A DNA stretch of 64,000 nucleotides from Gordonia sputi NBRC 100414. GTDB lineage: Bacteria > Actinomycetota > Actinomycetes > Mycobacteriales > Mycobacteriaceae. Numbering within the stretch: position 1 is the first letter of the stretch; every line of letters starts with the position of its first letter. The stretch spans positions 62,001 to 126,000 of the forward strand of contig NZ_BAFC01000025.1 of assembly GCF_000248055.1 (NCBI RefSeq), read 5' to 3'. Both the position numbers and the translations under genes were made by a program. Positions 36,433-45,292 of the stretch are shown here, one piece after another. The notes beneath the pieces were generated by a model. It was not told where the DNA came from. It did no database searches and was given only the letters and a program-made list of their open reading frames with translations.

Positions 36433-37053
36433 TTACGCGTGAAAGCCGTCGACCGCGATGCCGACCTGGGTGCGCACATCCTCGAACGGATCACGATCCG
36501 AATGCGCGCCTGTCGACGCACGGGCGATCGCGAGTGCTGTGACAGCGAAGATCATGTTGGCTGTGAGCGTTGCCCTGTCTGCCACCGCGTCGTCACCGGA
36601 ATCGGCAACGAGTCTCTGCGCGATCCGCTCCTGCAGCTCGGCAACCAATGCGAGTCCCGCTGCGCGGTAATGATCATCGGAACCACCGAAGAGCAGTTCC
36701 CGATGGTAGGCATTGCCGTTCTCGGGGTTGGCGCGGGCGTACTCGAGCAGAGGACGCACCATCTCGTAGATCGCCTCGGCCGTGTCGGTTGTCGACGCCG
36801 CCGATGCCGCGCCGACGTCGAGTGCTCGGCGCAACTCCTCATTGAGCACCATCAGAAGTAGCTCACCCTTGGTCGACGCGTAGCGGAAGACCGTGCCCGC
36901 CGCGACGTCGGCGCGGTCGGAGACCTGCCCCGTCGACACCGACTCGAAGCCACGTTCGGCGAACAGATCGGCTGCCGCGCGGAAGATGCGGTCCTGTTTG
37001 TCGCGCATGTTGCGGGCGCGCCTACCGTCGGCGGTCGCCGCGTCGGGGGTCAT
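36433..37053 (-). CDS. TetR-family transcriptional regulator
   Basis: A 206-residue TetR protein with the HTH RIFRAAADLFAERGFESVS and SDRADVAAGTVFRYASTK (residues ~22-58). ATG 37053 is preceded by GGAGGTGAC. Two perfect 14-bp palindromes (37067-37080 and 37083-37096) lie right upstream and are likely its operators. The gene precedes the DUF3533-like export gene on the same strand and is divergent from a DoxX gene, so it probably controls both. Confidence 0.87.
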   Translation of the reverse strand: MTPDAATADGRRARNMRDKQDRIFRAAADLFAERGFESVSTGQVSDRADVAAGTVFRYASTKGELLLMVLNEELRRALDVGAASAASTTDTAEAIYEMVRPLLEYARANPENGNAYHRELLFGGSDDHYRAAGLALVAELQERIAQRLVADSGDDAVADRATLTANMIFAVTALAIARASTGAHSDRDPFEDVRTQVGIAVDGFHA

Positions 37054-37066
37054 GTCACCTCCAATA

Positions 37067-37080
37067 ATGAGTGGACTCAT
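37067..37080. promoter_or_regulatory. TetR operator candidate, site 1
   Basis: ATGAGTGGACTCAT is a perfect palindrome with arms ATGAGT/ACTCAT. It lies 14 bp before the TetR start codon and 16 bp from an equivalent second site. Confidence 0.8.
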
Positions 37081-37082
37081 AA

Positions 37083-37096
37083 ATGAGTCTACTCAT
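37083..37096. promoter_or_regulatory. TetR operator candidate, site 2
   Basis: ATGAGTCTACTCAT repeats the same arms ATGAGT/ACTCAT as site 1 with a different central dinucleotide, on a 16-bp centre-to-centre spacing. Two identical half-site pairs fit binding of two TetR dimers between the divergent TetR and DoxX genes. Confidence 0.8.
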
Positions 37097-37132
37097 TGCT
37101 CCGCACATGACAGCGGCGTTAGGCTCGATTTC

Positions 37133-37537
37133 ATGTCACCTCGCACCCTTGTCCGAATCGTCCTCGGCGCATTTATGACCTTCGCCGGAATCACCCACCT
37201 GACCGTCGCGCGCGACGAGTTCCAGGCGCAGGTTCCCGATTGGTTTCCCATCGACACCGACGTCACCGTGCTCGCGTCAGGCGTTGCCGAAATCGGCCTC
37301 GGAGCGTCGTTTCTGGCATTGCCCAAGCACAAGCGCGTGATCGGCATCCTGCTCGCGCTGTTCTACGTCGCGATCTTCCCCGGCAACATCGCGCAGTACG
37401 TCGAGCACAAGGACGCGTTCGGACTCGACACCGATCGCAAGCGACTGATCCGGCTGTTCTTCCAGCCGGCTCTGATCGCAGCAGCGCTCTACGGGGGCGG
37501 CGTCGGTGCGAGTAACGCGGACGCCCGCAAGTCATGA
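37133..37537 (+). CDS. DoxX-family small membrane protein
   Basis: A 134-residue protein with four predicted membrane helices; VRIVLGAFMTFAGITHLTVA and the later VAIFPGNIAQYVEHKDAFGL followed by RLFFQPALIAAALY are typical of DoxX-type proteins. Function is not established; some DoxX proteins take part in oxidative-stress membrane complexes. The 3' end overlaps the HIT gene by 4 bp (ATGA), so the two are co-translated. The start, ATG 37133, is close downstream of the two palindromic operators. Confidence 0.75.
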   Translation: MSPRTLVRIVLGAFMTFAGITHLTVARDEFQAQVPDWFPIDTDVTVLASGVAEIGLGASFLALPKHKRVIGILLALFYVAIFPGNIAQYVEHKDAFGLDTDRKRLIRLFFQPALIAAALYGGGVGASNADARKS

Positions 37538-37959
37538 CCGACTGCGTCTTCTGCGGCATCGTCGCAGGTGAGATACCCAGTGTGAAGGTCGCCGAAACAG
37601 CATCGACCTACGCATTCATGGACATCAACCCCGCCAACGACGGCCATCTGCTGGTGATCCCCAAGCAGCACAGCACCGACCTACTCGACATCGGCGCTGA
37701 CGATCTGACCGCGACCACCCTCGAGGCACAGCGGATCGCGCGGGCGATGGTCGACAACGCCGGCGCCGACGGCGTGAACCTGCTCAACTGCTGCAAGGCT
37801 CCCGCGTGGCAGACGGTATTCCATTTCCACCTCCACGTGATCCCGCGCTACGCCGACAGGAGCGTCGACCGCCTGTCACTGCCGTGGCAACCGGGCGTCG
37901 CGGGTGATCGAACCGTCATGACGGAATACGCCGAGACGTTGGCAACGGCGCTGCGCTGA
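37534..37959 (+). CDS. HIT-family (histidine triad) nucleotide hydrolase
   Basis: A 141-residue HIT protein with CVFCGIVAGEIPS at the N-terminus (zinc-site cysteines), GHLLVIPKQH, and the triad VFHFHLHVIPRY. It hydrolyses nucleoside phosphoramidates or related phosphoanhydrides. Translationally coupled to the DoxX gene by an ATGA overlap. Confidence 0.9.
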   Translation: MTDCVFCGIVAGEIPSVKVAETASTYAFMDINPANDGHLLVIPKQHSTDLLDIGADDLTATTLEAQRIARAMVDNAGADGVNLLNCCKAPAWQTVFHFHLHVIPRYADRSVDRLSLPWQPGVAGDRTVMTEYAETLATALR

Positions 37960-37986
37960 GAGGAACCACTGGGAGACGTTGCGAGT

Positions 37987-38616
37987 TCAGACAGAACCCG
38001 ACATGACCCGCTCGGCGAGCGGGACGAGTGTCTCGATGAGTATCGTGCGAGCCTGCTTGCGGGAGAGCGTCTTTCGATCGACCCATTCACGTGCGGTGGC
38101 CTTCATCATGCCGCCCCAGCTCCGGAACACCGCGAGTGCCGCCCGATGCTCGCGGCCCGTCCCGACAAACCCGATCGCGTCGAGCACGCGCTGCGCGGCG
38201 CGATCGTCGGCCTCGTTGAGGATCGCCGCGATCTGCGGATCGTCACCGATCCCCTCGACGCCGACCGCCAGCCACGTCTTTCCGTGAGTGTCGAGGACAG
38301 TCATCAGCCAATCAACCGAGGCCTCGACTCGTTCCCGCAGTGTGCCGCCCGGCAGAGTGACCGTGTCGATCTCGGGCACGATCATCATGGCGCGCACGAC
38401 TTCGACGTAGAGGTCGCGCTTGGTGCCGAAGTAGTGGTTCAGCAGCCCGCGCGCCACTCCGGCTTCGCGGGCGAGCTCGGCCATCTGCACCGTCGCGTAG
38501 GGCTGCTCACCGAACATCCGGATGGCGACGGCCAGGATTTCATTACGCCTGGCGTCGGGGCCGAGCCTGCGCCAACGCGGTTCATCTGCGGTGGTCACAG
38601 TGTGTGATGTTGTCAC
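37987..38616 (-). CDS. TetR-family transcriptional regulator, coupled to fadB
   Basis: A 209-residue TetR regulator: HTH EILAVAIRMFGEQPYATVQ and AREAGVARGLLNHYFGTKRD (residues ~27-67), followed by a helical ligand domain with WLMTVLDTHGKTWLAV. The GTG start (38616) overlaps the fadB stop (GTGA), so it is last in the beta-oxidation unit; a second GTG at 38598 is an alternative. An acyl-CoA ligand is plausible from context, as for FadR-type regulators. A perfect palindrome at 38601-38619 covers the start. Confidence 0.85.
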   Translation of the reverse strand: MTTSHTVTTADEPRWRRLGPDARRNEILAVAIRMFGEQPYATVQMAELAREAGVARGLLNHYFGTKRDLYVEVVRAMMIVPEIDTVTLPGGTLRERVEASVDWLMTVLDTHGKTWLAVGVEGIGDDPQIAAILNEADDRAAQRVLDAIGFVGTGREHRAALAVFRSWGGMMKATAREWVDRKTLSRKQARTILIETLVPLAERVMSGSV

Positions 38617-38619
38617 ACA
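38601..38619. promoter_or_regulatory. Palindrome at the fadB/TetR junction
   Basis: TGTGTGA (38601-38607) and TCACACA (38613-38619) are perfect 7-bp arms around TGTTG. It covers the fadB stop and the TetR start. It might be an operator for the TetR protein, though its place inside coding sequence makes chance or an RNA role possible. Confidence 0.45.
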
Positions 38620-40799
38620 AGCTCGCTGCCGTCTGCGGCACGGGCACGTAGCGCGTCACTGACGACGAATCTGTCACCGTAGCGCGCTCGGAGTTCGTCA
38701 GCGCGCGCGACGAATCCTTCCAACCCGCCCGGATACTGATTGATGTACTGCAGTGCACCACCGGTCCACGCCGGATAGCCGATACCCATGATCGAGCCGA
38801 CGTTGGCCTCGGCCACCGACCCGATGGCGCCCTCGTCGTAGCAGGCGAATGCCTCCAGGGCCGCGGCTACGAGCATCCGCTCTTTTGCGTCGTCGAACGG
38901 GATCTCGACGTCAGATCTCGTGTAGAGCTCCGCGAGGCGCGGCCACAGTCCGAGTCGCTGTCCACCGGGGCCGTCGTAGTCGTAGAACCCTCTACCTTCC
39001 AGGCGACCCGGACGATCGAACTCCTCGAGCATCCTGTCCACCAACGGATACGACGCACTGGGTACAAAGTCGACGCCCCGTGCACCGGCGTCGGCGATGA
39101 ATCCCGCACGGATCTTCGCGATGGTCTTCATGTTGATCTCGTCGAACAGAGTCAATGCTCCTGCCGGGAAACCCGCCTGCAGCGCAGCTTGTTCGGCGCT
39201 CGCGGGGTGCATGCCCTCGGCCACGAGCGAGAGCGCCTCGTCGACGAACTTCGCGATGACCCGATTGGCGTAGAAACCGTATGTGTCCTGCACGACGATG
39301 GGCGTCTTGCGTATCTGCTTCGCGAAATCCAGTGCACGAGCGAGTGATTCGTCCGAGGTCTGCTCTCCGACGACGATCTCGACGAGCGGCATCTTGTCGA
39401 CCGGTGAGAAGAAGTGCAGACCGATCACGTCGGAGGGTCGCGTCACCGCACCCGCCATCTCGGCGATGGGCAGCGCCGAGGTGTTCGACGCGAGCAGGGC
39501 ATCGTCGGACACGTAGCCCTCGACCTCGGCGAGAACCTTCTTCTTGAGCTCGACGTCTTCGAACACGGCCTCGACGACGAGGTCGGCGCCCTTGACGTCG
39601 GAGATGTTGTCGGTGGCCAGGATTCGGTCGAGGGCTCGATCGCGTCCCGCCGTGTCGAGGCGACCCTTGGCGACCTTGGCGTCGAGGATTCGCCGGGAGT
39701 AGTCCTTGCCGCGTTGCGCGCCTTCGATTGTGACGTCACGCAGCACGACGTCGACTCCTGCCTTCGCGGCGACGTACGCGATCGCCGCGCCCATCATGCC
39801 CGCGCCGAGGACGGCGACCTTGGTGGCCTTGCGTACCGGGATGTCGGCGGGGCGGGCGGTTCCCTTGTTGACCTTGCCCAGGTCGAAGAAGAGCGCCTTG
39901 ATCATGTTGGCGGAGATCTGACCACAGATCAGTCGCGCGCAGTAGCGCGTCTCGATGGTGAAGGCGGTGTCGATGTCGACCGACGCTCCCTCGACTGCGG
40001 TCGCCAGCACCGAGATCGGGGCCTTCATCGGCGAGCCCTTGAGTTGCCTACGCAGAGTTGCGGGGAAGGCGGGCAGGTGTGCTGCCAGTGCGGGCGACGA
40101 CGGCGCGCCACCCGGAATGCGAAATCCCTTGCGGTCCCACGGTTGTGTGGCGTCGGGGTTGTCTTTGATCCAGGCACGCGCTGCGTCGAACATCTCTTCC
40201 CGGGTGGAGACGACCTCGTCGATCACCCCGACCTGTAACGCCTTGCGCGGCTTCATCCGCTGCCCTTGGCCGACCACGTTGAGCATCGCGTCGACAACTC
40301 CGAGCATGCGCACGACGCGCGTCACGCCGCCGGCGCCGGGCAGTACCCCGAACGTGACCTCGGGGAGGCCGAGCAGACTTCCTCTGGCGTCCAGGGCAAT
40401 TCGACGATGCGCCGCCAACGCGACCTCGAATCCGCCTCCGAGTGCTGTGCCGTTGATCGCCGCGACCACGGGCCTGCCGAGGGTTTCGAGTCGGCGGAAC
40501 GTCTCCTTGTAGTGGTCGAGTCCCGCCGAGATGGCTTCGATGTCATCGGGCCCGGCGGTCATCAGCAGGTTGAGGTCGCCGCCGGCGAAGAACGTGTCCT
40601 TGCCCGACGCGATGATCACGCCGGTGATCGAATCCTTCTCACGCTCAAGGCGTTCGACGACGCTCCGCAGAGCCGCGGCCATGTCGTCGGTCATCGTGTT
40701 GGTCGACTGGGTCTTGTCGTCGATGGTGACCGTGACGATGCGGTCCGCATCGACGTCCCAACCGATGATGCCGGACGTGTGAGTGGTGAAGTCGGTCAA
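38613..40799 (-). CDS. fadB: Fatty acid oxidation multifunctional protein (enoyl-CoA hydratase / 3-hydroxyacyl-CoA dehydrogenase)
   Basis: The 728-residue trifunctional-alpha-type protein has an N-terminal crotonase domain (GGDLNLLMTAG; AINGTALGGGFEVALAAHRR; PEVTFGVLPGAGGVTR), a Rossmann NAD-binding domain (VAVLGAGMMGAAIAYVAAKA, about 329-348) and C-terminal 3-hydroxyacyl-CoA dehydrogenase domains (YGFYANRVIAKFVDEAL). It hydrates enoyl-CoA and oxidises the 3-hydroxyacyl-CoA; size matches mycobacterial FadB (~720). It starts with TTG 40799, AAGG 8 nt upstream. The stop overlaps the following TetR start. The partner thiolase (FadA) is not adjacent. Confidence 0.92.
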   Translation of the reverse strand: MTDFTTHTSGIIGWDVDADRIVTVTIDDKTQSTNTMTDDMAAALRSVVERLEREKDSITGVIIASGKDTFFAGGDLNLLMTAGPDDIEAISAGLDHYKETFRRLETLGRPVVAAINGTALGGGFEVALAAHRRIALDARGSLLGLPEVTFGVLPGAGGVTRVVRMLGVVDAMLNVVGQGQRMKPRKALQVGVIDEVVSTREEMFDAARAWIKDNPDATQPWDRKGFRIPGGAPSSPALAAHLPAFPATLRRQLKGSPMKAPISVLATAVEGASVDIDTAFTIETRYCARLICGQISANMIKALFFDLGKVNKGTARPADIPVRKATKVAVLGAGMMGAAIAYVAAKAGVDVVLRDVTIEGAQRGKDYSRRILDAKVAKGRLDTAGRDRALDRILATDNISDVKGADLVVEAVFEDVELKKKVLAEVEGYVSDDALLASNTSALPIAEMAGAVTRPSDVIGLHFFSPVDKMPLVEIVVGEQTSDESLARALDFAKQIRKTPIVVQDTYGFYANRVIAKFVDEALSLVAEGMHPASAEQAALQAGFPAGALTLFDEINMKTIAKIRAGFIADAGARGVDFVPSASYPLVDRMLEEFDRPGRLEGRGFYDYDGPGGQRLGLWPRLAELYTRSDVEIPFDDAKERMLVAAALEAFACYDEGAIGSVAEANVGSIMGIGYPAWTGGALQYINQYPGGLEGFVARADELRARYGDRFVVSDALRARAADGSELV

Positions 40800-40857
40800 G
40801 GGTTTCGCCTTCGTGAGTGTGTGAATCAGATCGCTGGCCGAGCTAGAGAGTGCAGAG

Positions 40858-41997
40858 TCAGAGGCTGCGCGCGATGAGGTCTTTCATGACCTCGTTGGCT
40901 CCCGCGTAGATCTTCGCGATGCGCCCGTCGACGAAGAGCCGCGCGATCGGGTACTCCTCCATGTAGCCGTAGCCGCCGTGCAACTGTAGGCAGCGGTCGA
41001 CGACCTGCGTCTGCTGCTCCGAACACCACAGCTTGATCATGGCGGCGCCCTTGACGTCGAGTTCGCCGCGCACGTGCTTGTCGATGGCATCGTTGACGAA
41101 GGCGCGCATCACCTCGACGGTGGTGGCGATGTCGGCGAGCTCGAAGCGCGTATTCTGCAGTGCGAAAAGCGGTTTACCGAAGGCGTGACGCTCACGCACA
41201 TACTCGAGCGTAAGCTCGTACGCTGCCTCGACAACGCCGAGCGCAGCGACGCCGACGATCAGCCGCTCCTGCGGGAGTTGCTGCATCAGTTGGACGAAGC
41301 CGGTGCCCTCCGTGCCGCCGAGCAGATGTGTCGCGGGCACGCGGAGGCCGTCGAAGAAGAGCTCTGTGGTGTCCTGGCCCTTCTGGCCGATCTTCTTGAG
41401 CTTGCGTCCACGCTCGAAACCCGGTGGGTTGTCGCCGACTTCGGCGACCAGCAGTGAGACGCCCTTGGCGCCGAGCTCCGGGTCGGTCTTGGCCGCGATG
41501 ATCAGCAGGTCACATGTGGCGCCGTTGGAGATGAAAGTCTTTGCGCCCGTGATGACGTACTCGTCGCCGTCCCGCACCGCACGGGTGCTGATGGCCTGCA
41601 GATCCGACCCGGTACCGGGCTCGGTCATGGCGATGGCACCGATCCACTCACCCGAGACGAGCTTGGGAATCCACCGCTTCTTCTGTTCCTCGTTCGCGTA
41701 CGAGAGCAGGTAGTGGGGAACGATCCCGGAGTGCACGCCGAGTTGCATGGAGAGGTCTGCCCCGCGGGCCTGCTCGCGGAAGAGTACGGCCTCGTGCGCG
41801 AATGTTGCTCCGCCACCGCCATATTCCTCGGGGATCGACATACCGAGCAGACCGAGTTCGCCCGCGCGACGGTAGAGCGCACGGTCGGGTTGACCGGCCG
41901 CAGCGAACTCCTCGTGGCGCGGCGCAACCTCTTTGGTGAAGAACTCGCGGGCGAGCGCGGTGAGGTCGGCGAGTTCGGTTGTCAGATCGTTTGTCAT
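40858..41997 (-). CDS. Acyl-CoA dehydrogenase
   Basis: The 379-residue flavoprotein has the acyl-CoA dehydrogenase signatures AIAMTEPGTGSDLQAIST and QLHGGYGYMEEYPIARLF, with the C-terminal ARLFVDGRIAKIYAGANEVM. Glu in GANEVMK occupies the position of the usual catalytic-base region (YEGTSEI-like). It carries out the first, FAD-dependent oxidation of beta-oxidation upstream of FadB, and its gene sits between the acyl-CoA ligase and fadB on the same strand. Confidence 0.9.
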   Translation of the reverse strand: MTNDLTTELADLTALAREFFTKEVAPRHEEFAAAGQPDRALYRRAGELGLLGMSIPEEYGGGGATFAHEAVLFREQARGADLSMQLGVHSGIVPHYLLSYANEEQKKRWIPKLVSGEWIGAIAMTEPGTGSDLQAISTRAVRDGDEYVITGAKTFISNGATCDLLIIAAKTDPELGAKGVSLLVAEVGDNPPGFERGRKLKKIGQKGQDTTELFFDGLRVPATHLLGGTEGTGFVQLMQQLPQERLIVGVAALGVVEAAYELTLEYVRERHAFGKPLFALQNTRFELADIATTVEVMRAFVNDAIDKHVRGELDVKGAAMIKLWCSEQQTQVVDRCLQLHGGYGYMEEYPIARLFVDGRIAKIYAGANEVMKDLIARSL

Positions 41998-42033
41998 CGT
42001 GGTCTGCCTTCGTGGTGCTGGTCGGGAGCGCGT

Positions 42034-43812
42034 TCAGCGCTGATAGAGCGCGTCGATCTCGTCGGCATACTTTTTGGCGATCGGCGAACGCTTCAGCTTC
42101 ATCGTGGGCGTGAGTTCGTCGCCACCCGGAGCCCAGTACGTCGGCAGCACCTGCCACGCGCGGATGTGTTCGACGCGACTGAGCCGCGAATTGGCCTGTG
42201 CTACTGCGTCTTCAATGGCGCCCAGGATCGTCGGGTGTAGTGCGAGCACTTCTGGTCGGGCGTCGACGATGCCTGCCTTCTGCGCGATTGCGACCACCGC
42301 ATCGGGGTCGAGGGTGATCAGGGCCGACACGTACGGGCGGTTGTCGCCAATAGCGACGACGCTGCCGATCAGTGGACTGGCCGCAGTGAGCGCGCCCTCG
42401 ATGTTCGACGGTGACATGTTCTTTCCGCCGGAGTTGATGATCAACTCCTTCTTCCTATCGACGATCGTCAGGAAGCCGTCAGCGTCGAGAGTCCCGATGT
42501 CACCGGTGTGCACCCAGCCGTCGGCGTCGAGTGTCTGGACGGTGCGTTCCGGGTCGTTGCGGTAGCCGCGCATCACACCGCCGCCGCGCACCATGACCTC
42601 ACCGTCGGACGCGAGTGTCACCTCGGTGCCCGGAATGGCCGTACCGACGCTTCCGTACCGCGGTCGGGCGACCGGGTTGACCGTGGTGACCGCGGACGTC
42701 TCCGACATGCCCCACGCCTCCATCACCGGAATGCCCAGTGCGAGCATGAATTCCAGCGCCGCGACGTCGACCGGCGCGGCACCGGAGACTGCGGCGACGA
42801 GCGAGTCCATGCCGAGCTTTGCACGTAGCTTCGACAGCACAAGCTTGTCGGCGATCGCAGCGGCGACGGTATCGCGCAGGCCGAGTCGCCGCCCGCCGAC
42901 CGTCGCCGCAGCCTTCTTCTTGCCTGCTGCGAGAGCCCACGCGGCCAGTGCGCCTTTGATTCCCGGCTCGGCGTCGAGCGTCGTCTCGATGCTGCCCTTG
43001 ATCTTGTACCAGAGTATCGGAACGGCGACGAAGAACGTCGGATGAACCTCGCCAAGAGCCTCGACGAGTTGCTTGGTGTTGGCGAGGTCGGTGACCGTGA
43101 TGCCGAAGTACATGGGCGCGTACTGGCAGATCCACCGGTTGATGAGGTGTGCGTCGGGCAGGTACGAGATGACGCGGCCGTCGGAGAGGTCGCCGATCAC
43201 ATCGGTGATCACCTCGAGTTGGTAGAGCAGGTTGGCGTGCGTGAGTTCGACGCCCTTGGGGTTGCCGGTGGTGCCGCTCGTGTAGATCAGCGTGAGCACG
43301 TCCGAGCGTTCGACCTGCTGGTAGGCGGCGTCGAAGTCGAAGTCGGCCGGTGCGGGCGCGGCGATCAGTTCGGCGAGTGTGGTCACGCCCGCCGTGCCGT
43401 TCGGCGCGTCGACGACCACGACGTCTGCTGAGCCGTCACCCGCCTCGACGATCCTCTCGAGGAACTGCGTCTCGGTGATGACGACCGACGGCTCAGCGTT
43501 GTGGAAGAGGTAGGCGATCTGCGGGGCGGCGTTGGTGTTGTAGACCGAGAACGTCACGGCGCCGAGGTGCATCGCCGCTGCGTCGACGACGTGGAACTCG
43601 GGTCGGTTGGTGAGCATGATGCCGACGGTGTCGCCGCGCGTGACCCCGAGGGCGGCGAGTCCCGCGGCCACCGCACGTACGCGCTGACCGTACTGCGCCC
43701 AGGTCAACGACGTCGCGCCGTCAGCGGTGCGGATGGCCACCCGATCCGCGTGGTCGACCACACGCCGCTGAAAATGCGTGCACAGGGTGTCTTGCTTCGG
43801 GGTACCGGTCAT
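42034..43812 (-). CDS. Long-chain fatty-acid-CoA ligase
   Basis: A 592-residue AMP-forming acyl-CoA synthetase: P-loop LIYTSGTTGNPKGVELTH, MEAWGMSETSAVTTVNP, WVHTGDIGTLDADGFLTIVD, KELIINSGGKNMSPSNIE, and the C-terminal lysine motif TPTMKLKRSPIAKKY. It activates fatty acids for the beta-oxidation steps encoded just downstream. ATG 43812 has GAGGA 4 nt upstream; the ORF is open to 43860. Two palindromic sites (43827-43845 and 43859-43875) precede it, between this gene and the divergent amine oxidase. Confidence 0.92.
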   Translation of the reverse strand: MTGTPKQDTLCTHFQRRVVDHADRVAIRTADGATSLTWAQYGQRVRAVAAGLAALGVTRGDTVGIMLTNRPEFHVVDAAAMHLGAVTFSVYNTNAAPQIAYLFHNAEPSVVITETQFLERIVEAGDGSADVVVVDAPNGTAGVTTLAELIAAPAPADFDFDAAYQQVERSDVLTLIYTSGTTGNPKGVELTHANLLYQLEVITDVIGDLSDGRVISYLPDAHLINRWICQYAPMYFGITVTDLANTKQLVEALGEVHPTFFVAVPILWYKIKGSIETTLDAEPGIKGALAAWALAAGKKKAAATVGGRRLGLRDTVAAAIADKLVLSKLRAKLGMDSLVAAVSGAAPVDVAALEFMLALGIPVMEAWGMSETSAVTTVNPVARPRYGSVGTAIPGTEVTLASDGEVMVRGGGVMRGYRNDPERTVQTLDADGWVHTGDIGTLDADGFLTIVDRKKELIINSGGKNMSPSNIEGALTAASPLIGSVVAIGDNRPYVSALITLDPDAVVAIAQKAGIVDARPEVLALHPTILGAIEDAVAQANSRLSRVEHIRAWQVLPTYWAPGGDELTPTMKLKRSPIAKKYADEIDALYQR

Positions 43813-43826
43813 CGTCGTCCTCACTC

Positions 43827-43845
43827 TATTGGCGTCGCGCCAATA
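43827..43845. promoter_or_regulatory. Palindromic operator candidate upstream of acyl-CoA ligase, site 1
   Basis: TATTGGCG-TCG-CGCCAATA is a perfect palindrome with 8-bp arms, 15 bp before the ligase start. It resembles operators of TetR/FadR-like acyl-CoA regulators in position, though I cannot tie it to a named regulator. Confidence 0.7.
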
Positions 43846-43858
43846 ATCATCGAGGCTC

Positions 43859-43875
43859 ATTGGCGGGATGTCAAT
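43859..43875. promoter_or_regulatory. Palindromic operator candidate, site 2 (imperfect)
   Basis: ATTGGCG-GGA-TGTCAAT repeats the left arm of site 1 exactly and has a 5-of-7 right arm. The two sites lie about 31 bp apart centre to centre, close to three helical turns. Confidence 0.55.
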
Positions 43876-43929
43876 AAGCAGGTCGACGCTGCGGTGGCCC
43901 TGCCTCGCGTCGCGGTGTAGACCGATCTC

Positions 43930-45285
43930 ATGCAGACACCACGGGCCGGATCGTCACGCGACTACGACACCGTCGTCGTCGGCGCGGGAATCGCCGGTTT
44001 GACCACCGCCCGACTACTCGCAGGCGCGGGCAGGCGGGTCACCGTCCTCGAAGCCCGCGACCGGATCGGCGGACGCGTGCACAGCGATCGATCGGGTGGG
44101 ACGGTGACCGATCGTGGCGCCTCGTGGATTCACGGGATCAACGACGCCCCGCTACACGCCGTCACCGAGGCTTTCGGCATGCGCACCGTCGAATTCACTG
44201 TCGGCAGCTACCAACCCGACAGTCGGCCGATCGCCTACTACGACCCCGACGGCAGACGACTCGACGACGACGCCGTTGCCGCCTTCGCTGCCGACGTGCA
44301 TGCCTTCGACGACGCGTTGTCGATGTTCGTCGCAAAGATCGGCGCCGGAGTGTCGTATGGCGAGGCGACGGAAGAGACGCTCGCCGCTCTCGGTTGGGAT
44401 GATGCACGCGCACAGCGTGTTCGGGAGTTCGCACGTCACCGCACCGAAGAGCAGTACGGCGTGTGGATCGACGATCTCGATGCGCATGGACTCGACGACG
44501 ACGAGACGGACGGCGACGAAGTCGTGTTTCCCGACGGCTACGACGAGCTCGCCACCCGCCTAGGCGATGGACTATCAGTGACACTCAATCGTGCTGTCGC
44601 CCAGATCCGTTGGGATGAGAACGGCGCCACCGTGATCGATACCGCAGGCGAGGAGACGTCGGCCGCACGCGTCGTCGTGACAGTACCCGTCGGTGTGCTC
44701 AAATCCGGCACGCTGACCTTTGATCCGCCACTATCGGAACCTGTTGCGGGAGCGTTGGATCGGCTGGAGATGAATGCGTTCGAGAAGGTGTTCCTGCGGT
44801 TCGGGTCGAAGTTCTGGGATGAAGGCGTGTATGCGATTCGCCGACAGGGACCGGCCGCTCAGTGGTGGCACTCCTGGTACGACCTCTCGGCCCTTCACGG
44901 CGAGCCGACGCTACTCACCTTCGCGGCCGGCCCGTGCGCCCGCGCGGTGCGCGAGTGGAGCGACGAGGAGATCGCGGCGTCGGTCCTCGGCTCGCTGCGC
45001 GAGATCTACGGCGATGCCGTGCCCGAGCCGACTCGCATCGACGTAACCCGTTGGCAGGATGACCCTTTCGCCCATGGGTCCTACGCGTACATGACCGTCG
45101 GCTCGACGACAGCCGACCACGACCTGCTGGCGACACCGTTGGGCGGTGGCGTCGTGCATCTGGCGGGCGAGGCCACGTGGACCGACGATCCGGCAACGGT
45201 CACCGCTGCGCTCGAGTCGGGACGCAGGGCGGCGTCGAACATTCTCGGGCGTGACGTGCAGGTCGCCGAACTATGGTCGCGCTGA
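43930..45285 (+). CDS. Flavin-containing amine oxidase (polyamine oxidase-like)
   Basis: A 451-residue FAD amine oxidase: TVVVGAGIAGLTTARLLAGA, VTVLEARDRIGGRVHSD, DRGASWIHGINDAPL at the N-terminus and the C-terminal VVHLAGEATWTDDPATVTAALE with SGRRAASNIL. It oxidises a primary or poly-amine with O2; the GASWIHG motif is typical of the polyamine/spermine oxidase and LSD1-like branch. It is divergent from the acyl-CoA ligase and shares its palindrome-bearing promoter region. Confidence 0.85.
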   Translation: MQTPRAGSSRDYDTVVVGAGIAGLTTARLLAGAGRRVTVLEARDRIGGRVHSDRSGGTVTDRGASWIHGINDAPLHAVTEAFGMRTVEFTVGSYQPDSRPIAYYDPDGRRLDDDAVAAFAADVHAFDDALSMFVAKIGAGVSYGEATEETLAALGWDDARAQRVREFARHRTEEQYGVWIDDLDAHGLDDDETDGDEVVFPDGYDELATRLGDGLSVTLNRAVAQIRWDENGATVIDTAGEETSAARVVVTVPVGVLKSGTLTFDPPLSEPVAGALDRLEMNAFEKVFLRFGSKFWDEGVYAIRRQGPAAQWWHSWYDLSALHGEPTLLTFAAGPCARAVREWSDEEIAASVLGSLREIYGDAVPEPTRIDVTRWQDDPFAHGSYAYMTVGSTTADHDLLATPLGGGVVHLAGEATWTDDPATVTAALESGRRAASNILGRDVQVAELWSR

Positions 45286-45292
45286 GGACCTT

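Noticed and set aside
39414..40238. 274-codon plus-strand ORF
   Set aside because: Antisense shadow of fadB.
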